Positions 13,660 through 26,761 of a DNA stretch of 64,000 nt are shown one piece after another. The notes under the pieces are model-generated. The model was not told the origin of the DNA, did no database searches, and saw nothing but the letters and a program-made list of their open reading frames with translations. Origin of the DNA: Otis tarda (Eukaryota; Chordata; Aves; Otidiformes; Otididae). Numbering within the stretch: position 1 is the stretch's first letter; each line of letters starts with the position of its first letter. Made by a program: the position numbers and the translations under genes. The DNA lies in contig CM048552.1 in the NCBI GenBank assembly GCA_026413225.1, positions 55,629,001 to 55,693,000 of the forward strand, written 5' to 3'.

Positions 13660-15430
13660 ACAGGGACCGGGCAGAAGGCCCTGTAGCGGTGGTACTGACA
13701 AAACTTGTCCCTCCAAGGCACCAGGATCCAAACGGCAGTGGGAGGATCCCCCAGAACTAATTCAGAGGAAAAACACACAGGAAAGGTTGCTTTGCTTTCT
13801 GGTCCTCGCTGCCTGAGCCTTTTGCCTTCGGCTTCCCAGCCCCGCAGACAAGATGAGCGGTGCATTCTCTGTTATCAGGACTCATCCTCAGTGCACACCA
13901 ATGCCACGGGATCTCTCTGGGGCACTCGGGTCACTCTCAGGAGTGACACTGTTCCGAAAGACAGGAGGGAATTGCAATGCATTGGAACACTCTGTAGAGC
14001 AACGCTTTTCTTTTACAGTCATGAGAGTAGGGCTGGGCCTTCCAAAACTACCAGGAGCAAAAAGCAGGGGGGGTGGGAAACGGGAGACGGCCCCTTTCTA
14101 AGTGCGTACAAACCTGAAGTTTTTCTGCTGCCGTTCTGTGCTTCACCCCTCAGTGCTGCCTGCTTAAGGTGTGGTTTTAATGGTGCCCTGATCAGCTTCA
14201 AACAGGAATTACCTGGTGTGTGAGACAAGTTCCCATTCAGTGGTTTCCAACCAAGGGGTGAAAATCAAGTGCATTTTATTACTTTTTAAAGAACTGTAGG
14301 ACTAGCTGGCTGCTCCAGTTGCTAATGCTACTAAAACCATTTGAATTGACTAAGCTGGGATTTCTAGCACCCTTTGCTTTTGGATGCCCAGACCCACAGA
14401 CAGCATTCACAAATGACTATCATCAGGGCAAAACTGAATCTGCTGTCTTTCCATGTTGCCACAAAACTTCTCAAAATTCATGATGTAAGCAAAAGAAACT
14501 CCCACCAAGGCTCTGTAGCATCCCCAGCTGATTCAGTGTGCTTGGCATAGGAAAGCTGAATTCAAAGAATAGAGCCAGAGGGGTAAATTAAGCAATATAT
14601 CCCATAGATTTCTGGACCAGACTGTGCTTGGTTTCTGCAGAAACCCAAACCCCCTGCCTTTGTGCATGTTTTCCAGATGATGGTCACATTATACCCCATA
14701 TAGTACCCCTGGCCTTGCAATCCATTACTAAAACCTCAGGAGAGAAATGGAGTTTCCAGCCCCCAATAATCCAGCAAAGAAGAACAGATGAGATTCTAAG
14801 GGAGGAGCAGGTTGTACCATTTCACGGGACGGTGACTAATTATTGCTCTTTCTTTTTCGTGGTATTTTACCTAAAGCTGCTTGATAACTTGCAGATAAAA
14901 TAACGTACAACCATCAGGACTCAAAGCCAGCCTGCAGGTAAGTAGGTTGCAAAACCCATGATACTTAATGACTGTGCCCAATCTCCTGCAGACAGCCTTT
15001 CCCCATATGTGAAAAAGAGAAGCTGGGAGTGTGGCTTTAGGCTCAACACATGACACTGTCCCCACAGTGGGATGCCAGCCCCACATCACACCTGACAGTC
15101 ATCAGCAGCTGATACGGAGAAGCGTGATAAGGACTGGCAGACCCAAGTGCGTTACAGTGAGGATGCTGGGCTGATTCTACTCTGCCTCAAGAACGGGTTT
15201 GAAGCCATCCCTCCTATGCATCGACACCCTCATGCTCCTCATCCTAATCCTTGCCCCCAGCTGAGGAACTCCACCCCAGAAAGAACCAAACACTAATGAC
15301 ACCTCCTCCCTGCCACCCCTTCGCAGTTCTGGGCGCCAAGCTGCAGATGCTGATCACATCTGTCTGTGCTGCCACCTCCCCAGAGAAACCAGCATCCCAG
15401 CTTCTGCTCAGAGGAGAGGACATCTTCTGC
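13660..15430 (-). repeat. Diverged direct duplicate of the XPNPEP3 3' region (copy A)
   Basis: Several collinear blocks match 31985-34190 in the same orientation. Examples: CACTGACAAAA near 32024 with TACTGACAAAA near 13694; GAGGTTGCTTTGCTTT near 32154 with AAGGTTGCTTTGCTTT near 13782; the terminal exon (see the pseudogene entry); AACTGCCTTTCCCC near 33678 with ACAGCCTTTCCCC near 14992; CAGCAGCTGATAC near 33843 with the same string near 15102; and GAGAAACCAGCAT near 34131 with the same near 15383. Blocks are separated by indels and copy A is about 0.4 kb shorter. It looks like an old segmental duplication lying about 18.5 kb downstream of the source. No counterpart of exon 9 was seen. Confidence 0.8.
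13848..13955 (-). pseudogene. Decayed copy of XPNPEP3 terminal exon 10
   Basis: The minus strand aligns to the functional exon at 32400-32507. Shared words include GCCCCAGAG, CGTGGCATTGGTGTG and CTCATCTT. It is not usable: a 2-base deletion (GTGCGCATTGAGG in the gene, GTGCACTGAGG here) gives an immediate stop, the acceptor CAG is changed to CGG, and the end of the exon with the normal stop is lost in a deletion of about 190 bases that joins the 3' flank directly. This is a dead remnant of the C-terminal metal-binding segment. Confidence 0.85.
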
Positions 15431-18400
15431 AGTCAGGCTCGCAGACTGCACGGAGGTCCCTAGGGGAGCCAGGGCTCTCCATGCCACCTGTAGCCTGGGG
15501 AGACAAGAAGTGGGCCCAAGAGTCACCGTACCTCTAGGTCAGCTACAGCCTGGCCTCCTCCTTTGTTCACAGGGCTGAAGAAGAGGTGGGAGTGTGAGAC
15601 TTCCTACAGCAACCAAGACAAAAAATGCACACAGAGGAAAGAGTGAGGGCTTGAGAGAGGAAGAGTCCTGCTTTAACCTGAGCTGGGATCCTGAAGAGAT
15701 GGGAGACAGAGGCTGAGACTGTGATTCAGAGAGAGGGCAAGTCTTTCAGAGAGTAACAGTAAAGTGGTAGCAGGGAAGTGATTGTTTTTAACCTGAACAT
15801 CCCAGAAGAACTGCATGAGGTGACAACAGGCTATGGGATAGTCCAAATGCAGGAGATAGCACCACTAACCACACCAGAGACACCATTTGAGTACCAGGTC
15901 ACAGTCTGGATCTCCGTTGTTGCTTAGATGAGAGTTTTCAAAGTGCTTTTTATCCTTTTAAGGAGGATGCAAAGAAAGGAGAATGTTATGATAACTCAGT
16001 ACAAGTAGTTACATTCATCTTCTACTGCATGGAAGCAACATTGGAAGATCTGCCAGGCTAATTAACAGTAGCCAGGAAAAACGACGAGAGTAACCAAAGT
16101 AGTAACACAAGCTTGCCTGCATATAAATCAATGAACTCCTACTGATCTGGGAAATCCATGAACCTTCAGTAACATGAGGAGAGGCAGTTCCAGACTGCTG
16201 TGTGGGAGACACTGAAACTGTCTACAGATATTCTTATCTACAACTTCTCCCTGACAGTCTTGAATGTGGGGAGAGAGTCACAGAGAGGAAATAAGCACTA
16301 AAATCAGAAAAAAAAAAATATCAACAAGGGAGGTCTGGAATCCACCCCTCCTGGGTCAAAAGTTTGATGTTGTTTGAAATGAGGTGAGAACCAGCTTTGC
16401 ATTTGCCTTCTCCTGTTAATTCTTTGTCATTTTTCCAGAAAATATAGTATCCCAAAATTCCTCCAAAGATCTCTTCTAACTGAATCAAGTTCCTAACCAC
16501 AGGCCTTGCTCAACAAGGCAAAATTCATTAGCCTTTGCCATCCTTCTTTGTCACAATAGGAGAGATGCTGCTAGCAGTAAAAGCATTTTGTTGAAGCCCC
16601 TGCCCAGCAGAGTCATAGCAAAGGTACCACTTGGCAGTTGAAAACTGTAAAAATCCAAATCCAAGGTCTGTGGGGTTTTTTTTTGAGGTGGGGGGGGAAG
16701 GGGAGAGGGGGTGGAGTTCAAATGCTATTTTGAGGAAAAAAAAAAAAAGAACTGATTTTATACCACTTTGCTTTGGCAAGACACAAAGGAGTGGGAAAAA
16801 CAAATTAGGTGGCCCACAGACACAACAATTAGCTGCAAAAACTATATGGATATGGCAAGAGAAACCAAAAGCAAGAGACCCAGCAGTCCCTTGCCTCCCA
16901 TACCAGCATGAGCAGGAACAAAAAATTGTGGTATCTAACTCAGATAGTTCTCAGGAAGCAGGTTCGCAAGTATTTCTGGCATTTAACTGCTCTCTCTTGT
17001 GAACGCCTAGGTAAAGACAATGTACTGAGTTTAGCCTTACTTTGGACTCCACTGTAAAGTTAATTACGGCATCTTGGTCAGTCAGTCCCACAAGAGATGG
17101 TCTGCCTGCCAGTTCTATACTGCACAATAAAATAAATTAATAAACTGTCATACTTCTTTGCAGGTTCATATACCATGAACGTGTCTTGCTGTGTCAAACA
17201 TCCTTTCCTTTAATTTCAAAGCTCAGCACAACCGGATCTCCAGAACCCCAGTGGAAAGAAGGGCCATTTGAGCAGCGAGATTTCCCTGAGCAGAAAGCAC
17301 GAACTCCCCAATCCTGACAGCTTCAGGAAATGCAGAAAATAGGAGCCATCAGAGAAACAAGTGTAAGCTGCAGGGCCTAGTGCTTTGCTAACTTTCGCTT
17401 TTGGTAATTTGGCACTGCAAAGTGATGTAGTCCCTTCTTCCCCCTGCACCATCGCTGTGATTTTGGTGTTGGTTTTTTTTTTCCTCTCTTATTCTCACGT
17501 TTTTTCCCTCTGCTCACCACATCCATGAATCATATTTCTCACCCAAGCTTAAGGATTCATTGATTACTATCTGTGCGAGGAAGAAGAGGAAAAAGTCATA
17601 TCCAGCACCAGGAATACTCTCCCACCCATCTGCAGACTTAAAAAAAAAAAGAACAGGACAAGATGCAACAGCTTCAGGGAGGTTTTGGCAAGACACATAT
17701 GAAGTTCTATGTTGGATGAGAGTTTACTACAACTGCCAAGGAGCTACCGCCTTTACCTCAATATACAGAAATACTAATGAGCTTAGACATGTTCAGTTCA
17801 CCGACATCCCGTAACCCTCTTTTGCAAGTCTGCAGTCATTCAAGACAACTGGTTGCACTGATCTGAATGGGAATATTATAAATACATTTGAGGAACCAGG
17901 AAAGCTGAAAAAAGAAAGAGGCCAGAGATCTGACAATACCACACACATACAAACCATCAGCAGTTACCAGATCCTTTTCATTCGCTGGAGGAGAAAAAAC
18001 AATGCCTCATTATCTTACCTTCCTTTGTTCAAACAAGAGTGACAAAGTACCTACCTTTGCCTTTAGATACATTGCTCCTGCTGGGGGTTGGCAGCTTCTG
18101 CAAATGCCCGTCAAACAGCAGCCTTTGGTCAGAAAGGGGCCTGAAGCTGAAGAAGAGGCCCTTACAAATTCTTCTTTCATACAGCAAAACTCTCAATTAA
18201 TTAAAACATTTTGGAGGGTATAAGGTAAACTGTTTACATTCTCTTTCTTCAGTTTTAGGACAGGAAAAAATGGATCAGATGACAATTTATCTGTGTAGGA
18301 GTGGAGTGGGGGAGTTTGAGGGACCCAGATGCTCACATGAGCACAACTTGCATTCCCATGTTAGCTGATTCATAATTAAGGTAGTTGCTTATGCTAAACC

Positions 18401-18470
18401 ACTTTTCCCTCAACTTACCTTACTGTTTCCTTCAATTTACTCCTTGCACCCCTGCTTTCTCTCACAGTGT

Positions 18471-18492
18471 ATTCTATGATTCTATGATTGTA
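18471..18492 (+). repeat. CR1 3' tail octamers
   Basis: ATTCTATG is repeated twice, followed by ATTGTATG. This is the CR1 terminal microsatellite, with no recognisable CR1 body upstream. Confidence 0.55.
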
Positions 18493-21240
18493 TGTATTTC
18501 ACTGTTTAAACTCACATTTTAAACTCAATTATTAAAACTCAGGTTGTAGGTTTGTTGGTGTTTAGAAATTATCAGGTAATCTTTCCCTCCTACAAACACT
18601 TGTTTCATTCCATCTTACTTGCATTACGAATCAATATGGAGCACGGGTCATTTTGCATCTCTCATTTCTTTGCCGCGAGAGCAGAATCTCTGAAATTCCT
18701 CTGTAGACTTAAAGGTTGTCAAGATAAAAGGGCTTCTCTGCAGTCTTGAAAAGGTCTTTGGTGATGTTTTAAGAGAGAGGAATAATCTTCTCTGTGAACA
18801 CCAGAGCTGCTGTGAAGGCAAGCTGAAGGCTGGAACCTTAGGTGTCCCAGTCCCCAGCAAGCACGAACTAGAGAAGATTTCCTTTAAACTCACTTTGGAT
18901 CTTTTTAGTCTGTGGGGATATGGAGGAGGCCTCCTCCTCCCAGGGTCTGGTGAGGGGTGCTGTTCCTGCTGCCACCCATCTTGTTCAATGCAGTTACAGC
19001 TGCCAAGAGAGAAGAGTAAAAAAGTCCATAATTTGACAGTGAACGGGTTTACAAATGCAACTTTCAGCTGCACCTTGGATGTTTGTTTGGAAGCTTCTCA
19101 TCGTGGTTATAGCCACCACTCCTTCCCTGATGAGGATGAGCGGATTTCTCTCCATTAACTGTATCTCCCTTGGGTTCTCTGTTCAAGTTAAACAGAAAGT
19201 TCTCAAAGAACTTGGACAGCACATTTGGGACTCGCGTACAACACAACAGTGGTTTGTTTGCAGTGGCTTAATTTAAATTGGGTTTTACATCAATTCGTTG
19301 AACAGCTGAGGAACCCCGTGTGGACACACTTATTTGCCTTAAGAGTTGGCTTAAAATCAGTTCCTAATCGACTTAAGCTCCACTGATCAAATTTAAACAT
19401 ATATTTAAAAGGTCAACACAACCTTTTGCATTGATTTAATGAAATGATACTGAAAGCAATGCTCGAGCAAACTGGTGCAGGTCTGTGTAAAAGCTGTCCG
19501 AATTAGTGTAATATGGATTGTCAAAAGATGGAGAAACATTTCCCCCCTCGAAGCTGGCAAACTCAATCTCCTGATTGAATGCTAGCAAGATAGAGGCTGA
19601 TGGATCTCCCCTCTGATGGAGCCACATATTGATTTTATCATTGGATACACAAAACAAATGCCTAATTCAGTAACAGGCACATTTTTTGCCTTCCCTTGAT
19701 GGTACTGATCTTAGCCCCACATATATGTATTTTAGCTCAAAATCACATATGTCCCCTCTTCAATATGAAAGTTAAAAATTCAAGCTTGGAAATGTTCTTG
19801 AAATTATGATCTTTAAAAGATACTAATCTGGAAAGATAGGACCTTTTAAAAAATTTACATAAATGACAGCATAAAAGGATCACTTATGTCAGGAGCCTAC
19901 TTCACTGTTTAACAGGTGCAGATATGCACCATAAATTATATCTCACTTGTGCTGAGTGGTTGAATTCCTGAGGAATCACTTTATTGGTATGTGAAATATT
20001 TACTATGTATAGCTGGACAGCGTCCCAGGAATTCTGATGAAACACATTAATGCACAAGAAAGAACATCCTTTTTTTCCTAAAAGACTTGTGAAAACATAA
20101 GCTTTGTTCCTCTCAGTATCTTATGTAGAGTTTTTAAAAACTATCTGAATTGCCCATACAAATTTATCTAGTATAACTATCAAGGAAGATCTGTTTAGGT
20201 AGAAATTTCTCTCTTTGTTAAGGAAAGGTGTTGTTATGAATATCCAAAATAAAATAAACTTATTTAAATTACGTTTTTCTTCAGCCTTTTTCTTCTAGAA
20301 AGGTGAGAAACCACATGTTGCTTTAAACAATTTCAGATGCCCAAAAGAGAAGAGTGATATTGGGATCACTTCAAAAAGCACATGAACTTAGAAGCCAATA
20401 ACTAACATTTGGCTGGGAATTGTTTGCATGTGTTCTTTGAATAAGAGGCATTATTTGCTAAGAATGATTTATTTAGACAATTGAGCTACGCATTTCTGTA
20501 TCTGTGGAACAACCAAAATATGGTACAAAGGTAGGAAAGGCTTCCAGTTACTATCTAAAAGTTCTGGGTTCCCACCTGTAATATGAGATCTGGGTTTGCT
20601 ATGTAGAGTAATTGATCTGCGTGACAAATACAGGCAAGTTTAGCTCTTCAGGAGTGTTTCAATATGCAAGAAAAAAGGACACCAACAGCAGGTTTACACA
20701 GACAAGAAAAGTTTCAAATAATTGTAGGCCACATTCCTTGCAGCTGAGGAACTACATAAAAAACTCAGCCTAAATTAAACAGCAATAAAAGCCAACATGA
20801 AGTGTGTTATATTAAAAAGCTAATTCTGAGAGCCATGAAAGCTCAAGAGTTTACACGAGCAGCCTATAAACTACTAATGTAACTAACACCAGGGAACTCT
20901 GTAGAAACCATCCCTCTGCAAATTCAGCACTATATTTAAAAAAAAAAAATTCAAACTATTTCCAGGACCAGGAATAAAAGATGTATAAAAATTTGCAAGG
21001 TTGAAATTCGTCCTCTGTTCCTGATTCATAGGGGTATGTCACCAAAATATACATATAATTTTCAAGGATATGTTTCTCTTGAGATGAAAGCAAGTCCCCT
21101 CTCCCACCTGGTATAAATTGCCTCTGAGTTTAAGTTCAGGGAACCTGAAGATGAGTAGTACAGTTATTTTTCCATCCTCCAACCATTATGGCTATGCAGT
21201 GGTCAGCTCATGATAATCTGAAGAACTCCTTTAGACTGGC

Positions 21241-21263
21241 TGTGTGTATATATATATATAAAA
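21241..21263. repeat. TG/TA microsatellite
   Basis: A short (TG)n(TA)n run followed by A's. Confidence 0.8.
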
Positions 21264-23123
21264 CAGTATTTATATTATTTTTGCATAGATGCTTGTAACA
21301 GTATTTTGAATATTCATGCTTTATTCAAATTACATGGAAAAGACTACGTGCACAAGGCAGCATGTGTATCTGTGTGTTGGCTTTGACTCTAGAGTGAGGA
21401 CATTTCATTCTCTAAATGGTCAGGGAAAGAGTGTGAAAAAGAGGCAACAATTTATTTTTTTTTTTTACCATGATGCACAGAAAACTGCTGGAAAGCAATC
21501 AAGGGTCAAATCTTTCAAGTCTTTTTTCCCAAGAAGATAGAAAGTGCCCCAGTAACAAGTGGATGAAGTGTTTCTGCATGAACCCTGCATATATTAGGCT
21601 AAAACCATTGTCCTAGTTTGTTTTTACTCTAAAATTGCAGAATAAGTGAAGAAAGCATCTCTTTATGATACAGAATATTTTAATTAAAAGGGGAATTGTA
21701 GCTTCTGCCATTAGTGCTAGCACATTCATACAGATTTCCAGAGAAGAACTTACTTTCTCACAGAATGGAAGTTTCTTTCTGGCCCCATATGCAGAAGCTC
21801 ATCAGAGCCTGTAGTCTCCCTATATCTGACCAATACAGCAGCGGTCACACGGAGAACGGTCCTTTGAGTAAAGGAGTGGCCAGATCAGTCGGGAGAAATT
21901 TTTTCCATAATTTGAATGCATCGTTAATGCTTAACATTTCAAAATACTCATTAAGCGTGTGACAGAGAACATCAGTCACTTCCACCAGAACTGGAATTCA
22001 GAGGAGGAAAAGTCCTATCCTAACAACTAAAACATTGCTGGGATAACGCTGGAAACACTTGTTCCTGTTTCCATAGGCTCAGCAATACTTCAGCCGGCCT
22101 TTTTACGGAGATCAGCTGAGTGTATGATAGGCAGTAGCAGATCGTACAGAAATCATACTTCCAGTCAGAGGCTGGAACATGCCAGTTAACTTCAAGACTA
22201 CTCTAATCTCAACTACTTACTTAAGTGTTTTTCTACCTGGGAGGAGTGAAAAGGATACTTTAACACTTTTCTATATTAAACAGTTATAAAATTAACTACA
22301 ATTCATATTGTTAACTTTTCTAAATCAGTTAATCTCCTACCTAAAATGTAATTCTTTTAATAAAGGTTTTTCTTGAATAAAAAAGCTAGAAATAAGGAAT
22401 CCATTTCCATTTTGCCTAGATCTTTATGATCACAAAATGCATTTAATCTTCTAATTTATGTAGCAGTTTCAAAGCTGGGGGAAGAGAATATGACATCTGC
22501 AAGCAGTACAAATTTCAAGGATGCATCTATTTGCCATTTGGCAGCTAAATAATATTATTTCACAGAAGTAATACACATAATAAAGGAGACAATGCAAACT
22601 GTTCCTTGACACTGGTGATCTCTAAAAACGTCCTGAAACAGGTTACATATTATCATCAGTCCAGCCACCTCCAGATAACATGAGATAATGTTTTGTGGCA
22701 CAAGCAGGTTATAAGAGACTGAACGAAAGCCTGGGCAGAGCAAAATTCAGAATGGAGCAAGACACACTGAGAGCAAAAATAACGATATGACTGACTCGAA
22801 AAGACAGAGGAAATAATGAATTCTAAATGAGCAATAGAGACCGCCCATCACTGTATCCTGTTTGCAATTGTTGCACCGCATAGTCACTTCTCTTGGATTA
22901 ACTACTGAAAAGAGGAAAGTAGGTGTGTGTCTGCTTCCCTCTGTTTGAATGGACAAGGAAGTATGCAGAAAAGGACACAGTGCTGTGTACAGCTGGGTGT
23001 ACACAGGCTCACACCCCTTCTTCTCCAGGCATGGAATAAAGATCTCACAGAGACATCCTCCTGGTCAGTGCTCAGGGGTTGAGAACAACTGCCTAGGTCA
23101 GTCCCCTCCAGACCTTCTCCAAA

Positions 23124-23163
23124 GTTATAGACCCTGTAAAGTCCAGGTTATAGACCCTGTAAA
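23124..23163. repeat. Local 17-bp direct repeat
   Basis: GTTATAGACCCTGTAAA occurs twice, at 23124-23140 and 23147-23163, with a 6-base spacer; a small replication-slippage type duplication. Confidence 0.9.
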
Positions 23164-26100
23164 AGGTCACCCCTCCTTTTAACTACGTTCAGTGGCATTC
23201 ATATCTTCCAGCATACAATCCAGAGCAAGCTTTCCAATGGAAACCTTGTTCTGAAAACATCAGGTGACACGATGGAAACATCTCTTGCTGTTTGTTACGT
23301 GTTAGATATATTATAACTGGATCAATACAAGTTTACCAAGTGGGATGGAAAAAAGTTGGAGGTACATGAAATTTATATCATGGCTGTTAGATTTCAAATG
23401 TGAAGCAAGAACAACAGACACTGAGGATTTCAAGGGAAGACCTTTGCTCTTGAGGAGGTTAAAGTGATCAAATATGTCAGAATACAGACCGTTTCAAGGT
23501 CAGGCCTTTTCTGAAACACCAGATCCTGAGTCCAGAATGTAACATAACAGGCAACATGGACTTTCAAATTATTCAGTCCTCTCCTTTGTGCTCACTCTTC
23601 AGGATTTGGATTTTTTTCTTTCACTTTGCATTAGCATGAGTAGTCTGAGATCTGAAAAGCCAGGTGATTCAAGGAATAAATGGGAGACTTAGGTGATGTC
23701 TGGACTATGCTTGAGTCCTGCACAGTTGCTTATGTTATTGGAACAAACAGGATGGCAAAGAGAGGGGCAGGCCCCAATGTAGTATGGATCCAGGTTCAGA
23801 GAAACCACTTTGCTGCCCCTTTTGCAACTTTACATTTAATTTTGTAAACACACAAATATTATATTAAATACTAGGGAGAAAAAAGAATAAAAAGGAGATG
23901 GCACTATTTACTGGAAGACTTGATTTTCTTTTGTATGTCTGTGCACATCCAAGATCTTTTCTACCAGAGGAGCACCATGCAACACATATGTCCCTTCATT
24001 GCTTATTTTCTTCCTTTCTTCTCTGGTTCTTTGCCCTTCTGGGTTTGTTTTCCTTGCTAAACTGTGAATGGTCCTGTTGTGCAACTCTGGGGACTCTGAG
24101 AAACGTGACTGAAGCAGGACATGAAGTTCAGAGTTGTAGGCATTTTTATAGAAGTACAGTCACAGTTCCACTGTCAAGGCTAAACCGAACGCAGGGCAGG
24201 TATCCAAGCTCTTCATTAAAGATATAAAGTCACTTCTTAGCCTCCCTATACTACCTGTTGGGGCAGAAGGGCAGGCAAAAAAGGGAAAAGTGCATAGATT
24301 TTTAATGATGGGGTGGTTAGTAGCTGGAGAAAATGACTGAAAGAAACAATTCTCCATCTCATCCTTCTCCCTCCTCTAGTCTTCACATCAAGGCTCGATG
24401 CCCTGCTGAGGGATCTGCTGCTGTCACACACAGGCTACCAGGCTCAGCACTAAATTGAGGAGGTAGAATGCAACGGCTGTAATAGCAAGGCGCTCAAACT
24501 ACTTGATCAAAGGTGCCTCCTACCCTTTCATTTAGAGACTCTATTAACCAAAGATATGCAATATTCTAGAGGATTTTCAACTCAGCCCTCTATTAGCTTG
24601 TGATTCATTAAAAATTGAGTCCTTAAGAAACGTAGCATTTAGTGCATTTCTTGCTTTAAATGAGCCTAGAGAAATAGCTTATCGGTCTTCTAATTTAGTA
24701 TTAACATTCACTGAAATTTCAGAGAGTTGCACTCTGGAGGAAAATAGCTCTCATATCTAACTGCTGAGATTAATTTGCAGTTATCAGTATATTAGGAATT
24801 TAGGTTTGCGCTACAATCCTCCTTTTCATTAATTGCTACACTTATTCTATTCTATTTTTCTAAGAAATTAAGTTAGAATGATGCATTTGGGTTCAAAGCT
24901 CACATACTTTACAGTTTTGAATGTCAAGAGTAATACTCCCATCTTTCAGATAGCACATTCTCACCTCTTTTGGAAAGGCACTACTCAGGTGAGAACCACA
25001 GAGTGCTGTCTCCTCAAAAGCCTCACACTGCAGGCAAATTACATTATAAAACCAAAAAAAAAATCCTGAAGATGGAGGCAGTGTTAAGGCTACATGGCAG
25101 TCATTTACAATAAAATACATTACAGAGACAATGCAATTATTCAAACCCCAAGAATTATAAATCCTGGAAATTCTAAGCTAAAATTAAATTTAACAAGAAA
25201 TCCAAATAAAGCATAAAGAAATGAAGAATCAAATATCTAACAATCTTAATTACACTTGGAGAAAATATCTTCTAAATCTCTAACTAGCTAGAAGTCATAA
25301 CATTTGTTTGCATAATATGTGTGTGTTTGTATGTATATGCTAATATACACATGCTTTTGAAGATGAATAATACCTTTCAACTTTACAGTGCGTAACTGAA
25401 AGTTCTTTAGAAACCTCTGTCTGTTCTGCAGGGAAGGGCAAAAACTTCAGCATGCCTTTAAAAATCTGTTAATCATATCCAAGTCCAGAAATGTAGAACT
25501 ATCTCAGTACAAACTGTATGTTTTTGCCTGGTTACAGTCACCACAGTAACACCCATATAGCTATTAAAAAGCTTATATCCCAGGAAGAAGAACAGGGTAA
25601 AGCATAAATTAGAAAGCAGTATACATACCAGATATCTGCAATGCATCACAGGAACCTCAGCGGTACCTTATGGAATGTGACAAATAACAGGTCAGTGCAA
25701 CGAGCACACCAGAGGCTACGGCTCTTTTGTCTGTAGACTGGTACCTCTACAAGTCTGGAGGGGGAACAGTTAGAAGGACAGTTGGGGATTTAAGGTCTCT
25801 GTGACAGGGGCAGCTGCATGGGGATGCAAGACTGGAGATTCCTGAGCCGTCAGTAGGGCCACGTCTCTCTGCCCCTCAGAGAACGTGAAGACGTGCAAGT
25901 GGGGTGAAGGAGCACATGCACAGTGTGTGAGGAGTCAGCCAGACCCGGCTCCGCAGCAGTTTCAGTCCCGCGATGGGAACTCTCCTAAGCCCTGATGATG
26001 CCATATCAAACCTTGTCTATCCAAGAAGCAACATTAAAAATCTTAAGTGGTTACTAGATCAAAATGAGATCCTGATGGCACATTAGGACAACAGCACAGA

Positions 26101-26761
26101 AACACCAACACAAATTACAAACTTCACAGAGGCCACGAAATAGAAATGATTGGTCTGTCAAAAGGAGGCAAGAAAGGGTGTTTGTAGGCAGTATCAGTTG
26201 CCTGTTTTTGTAGCCTGGTAAGTGACCTGCACTGAGAAAGCTTAAGCCTCCACCCCTTCTGAACCACTAACAGCTGCACTTTCTCTGAATGGCTACGGTG
26301 CTGGCTAACAGGTCCACAACCGAGATGCAATGCTATTTATTACAGAGGTATCGCTTGTAGCTCCCGTAGGCAAAACCGATGTTATGTGTTGCGCTCTGTG
26401 TGCACACTAGACTGGAAAAGGGAAGTATATTATCGTCAAACTTAAAGTACTACCTCTCTGAGTAAAAGATTCACATGGTAAGAAATTACCTGGCATCTGC
26501 TAACTGTTTCCTGGTACAAGAGTCAGACCGCCTAATCGTAACTTGGATGAGTGGCCAATCCCGTTTTGCATTAATCTCTCAAAAGTGGACATAAAGGCGG
26601 CAGCTTTCTTCTGCCTGGGAATAAAAAGAAACTGAGCCTCTGTCCTCCTGACACAATATTGTGCATATTGGCCCAGTTTACTGACAAAATAAACCACAGT
26701 GAGCCTATTTCACTGGAAAAGTTTGTTTTTCAAACAGTTTTTGCTGGACTGCCAGCTTCTT

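Larger units (their letters stand above)
15431..26761. other. Intergenic, 11.3 kb without a supported gene
   Basis: I see no exon with protein homology here on either strand. It contains a CR1 tail remnant (18471-18492), a TG/TA microsatellite (21241-21263) and a short local duplication (23124-23163). Poly-A/T runs occur at 16733-16748 and 20938-20949. Distal regulatory elements cannot be excluded. Confidence 0.6.

Noticed and set aside
13705-14223. 172-codon plus-strand frame
   Set aside because: It runs antisense across the decayed XPNPEP3 exon copy; no family similarity.
14050-15000. A copy of XPNPEP3 exon 9 within the duplicated segment
   Set aside because: The expected interval has no recognisable [11 protein letters not shown] or ITIEPG coding; it was probably deleted in the copy.
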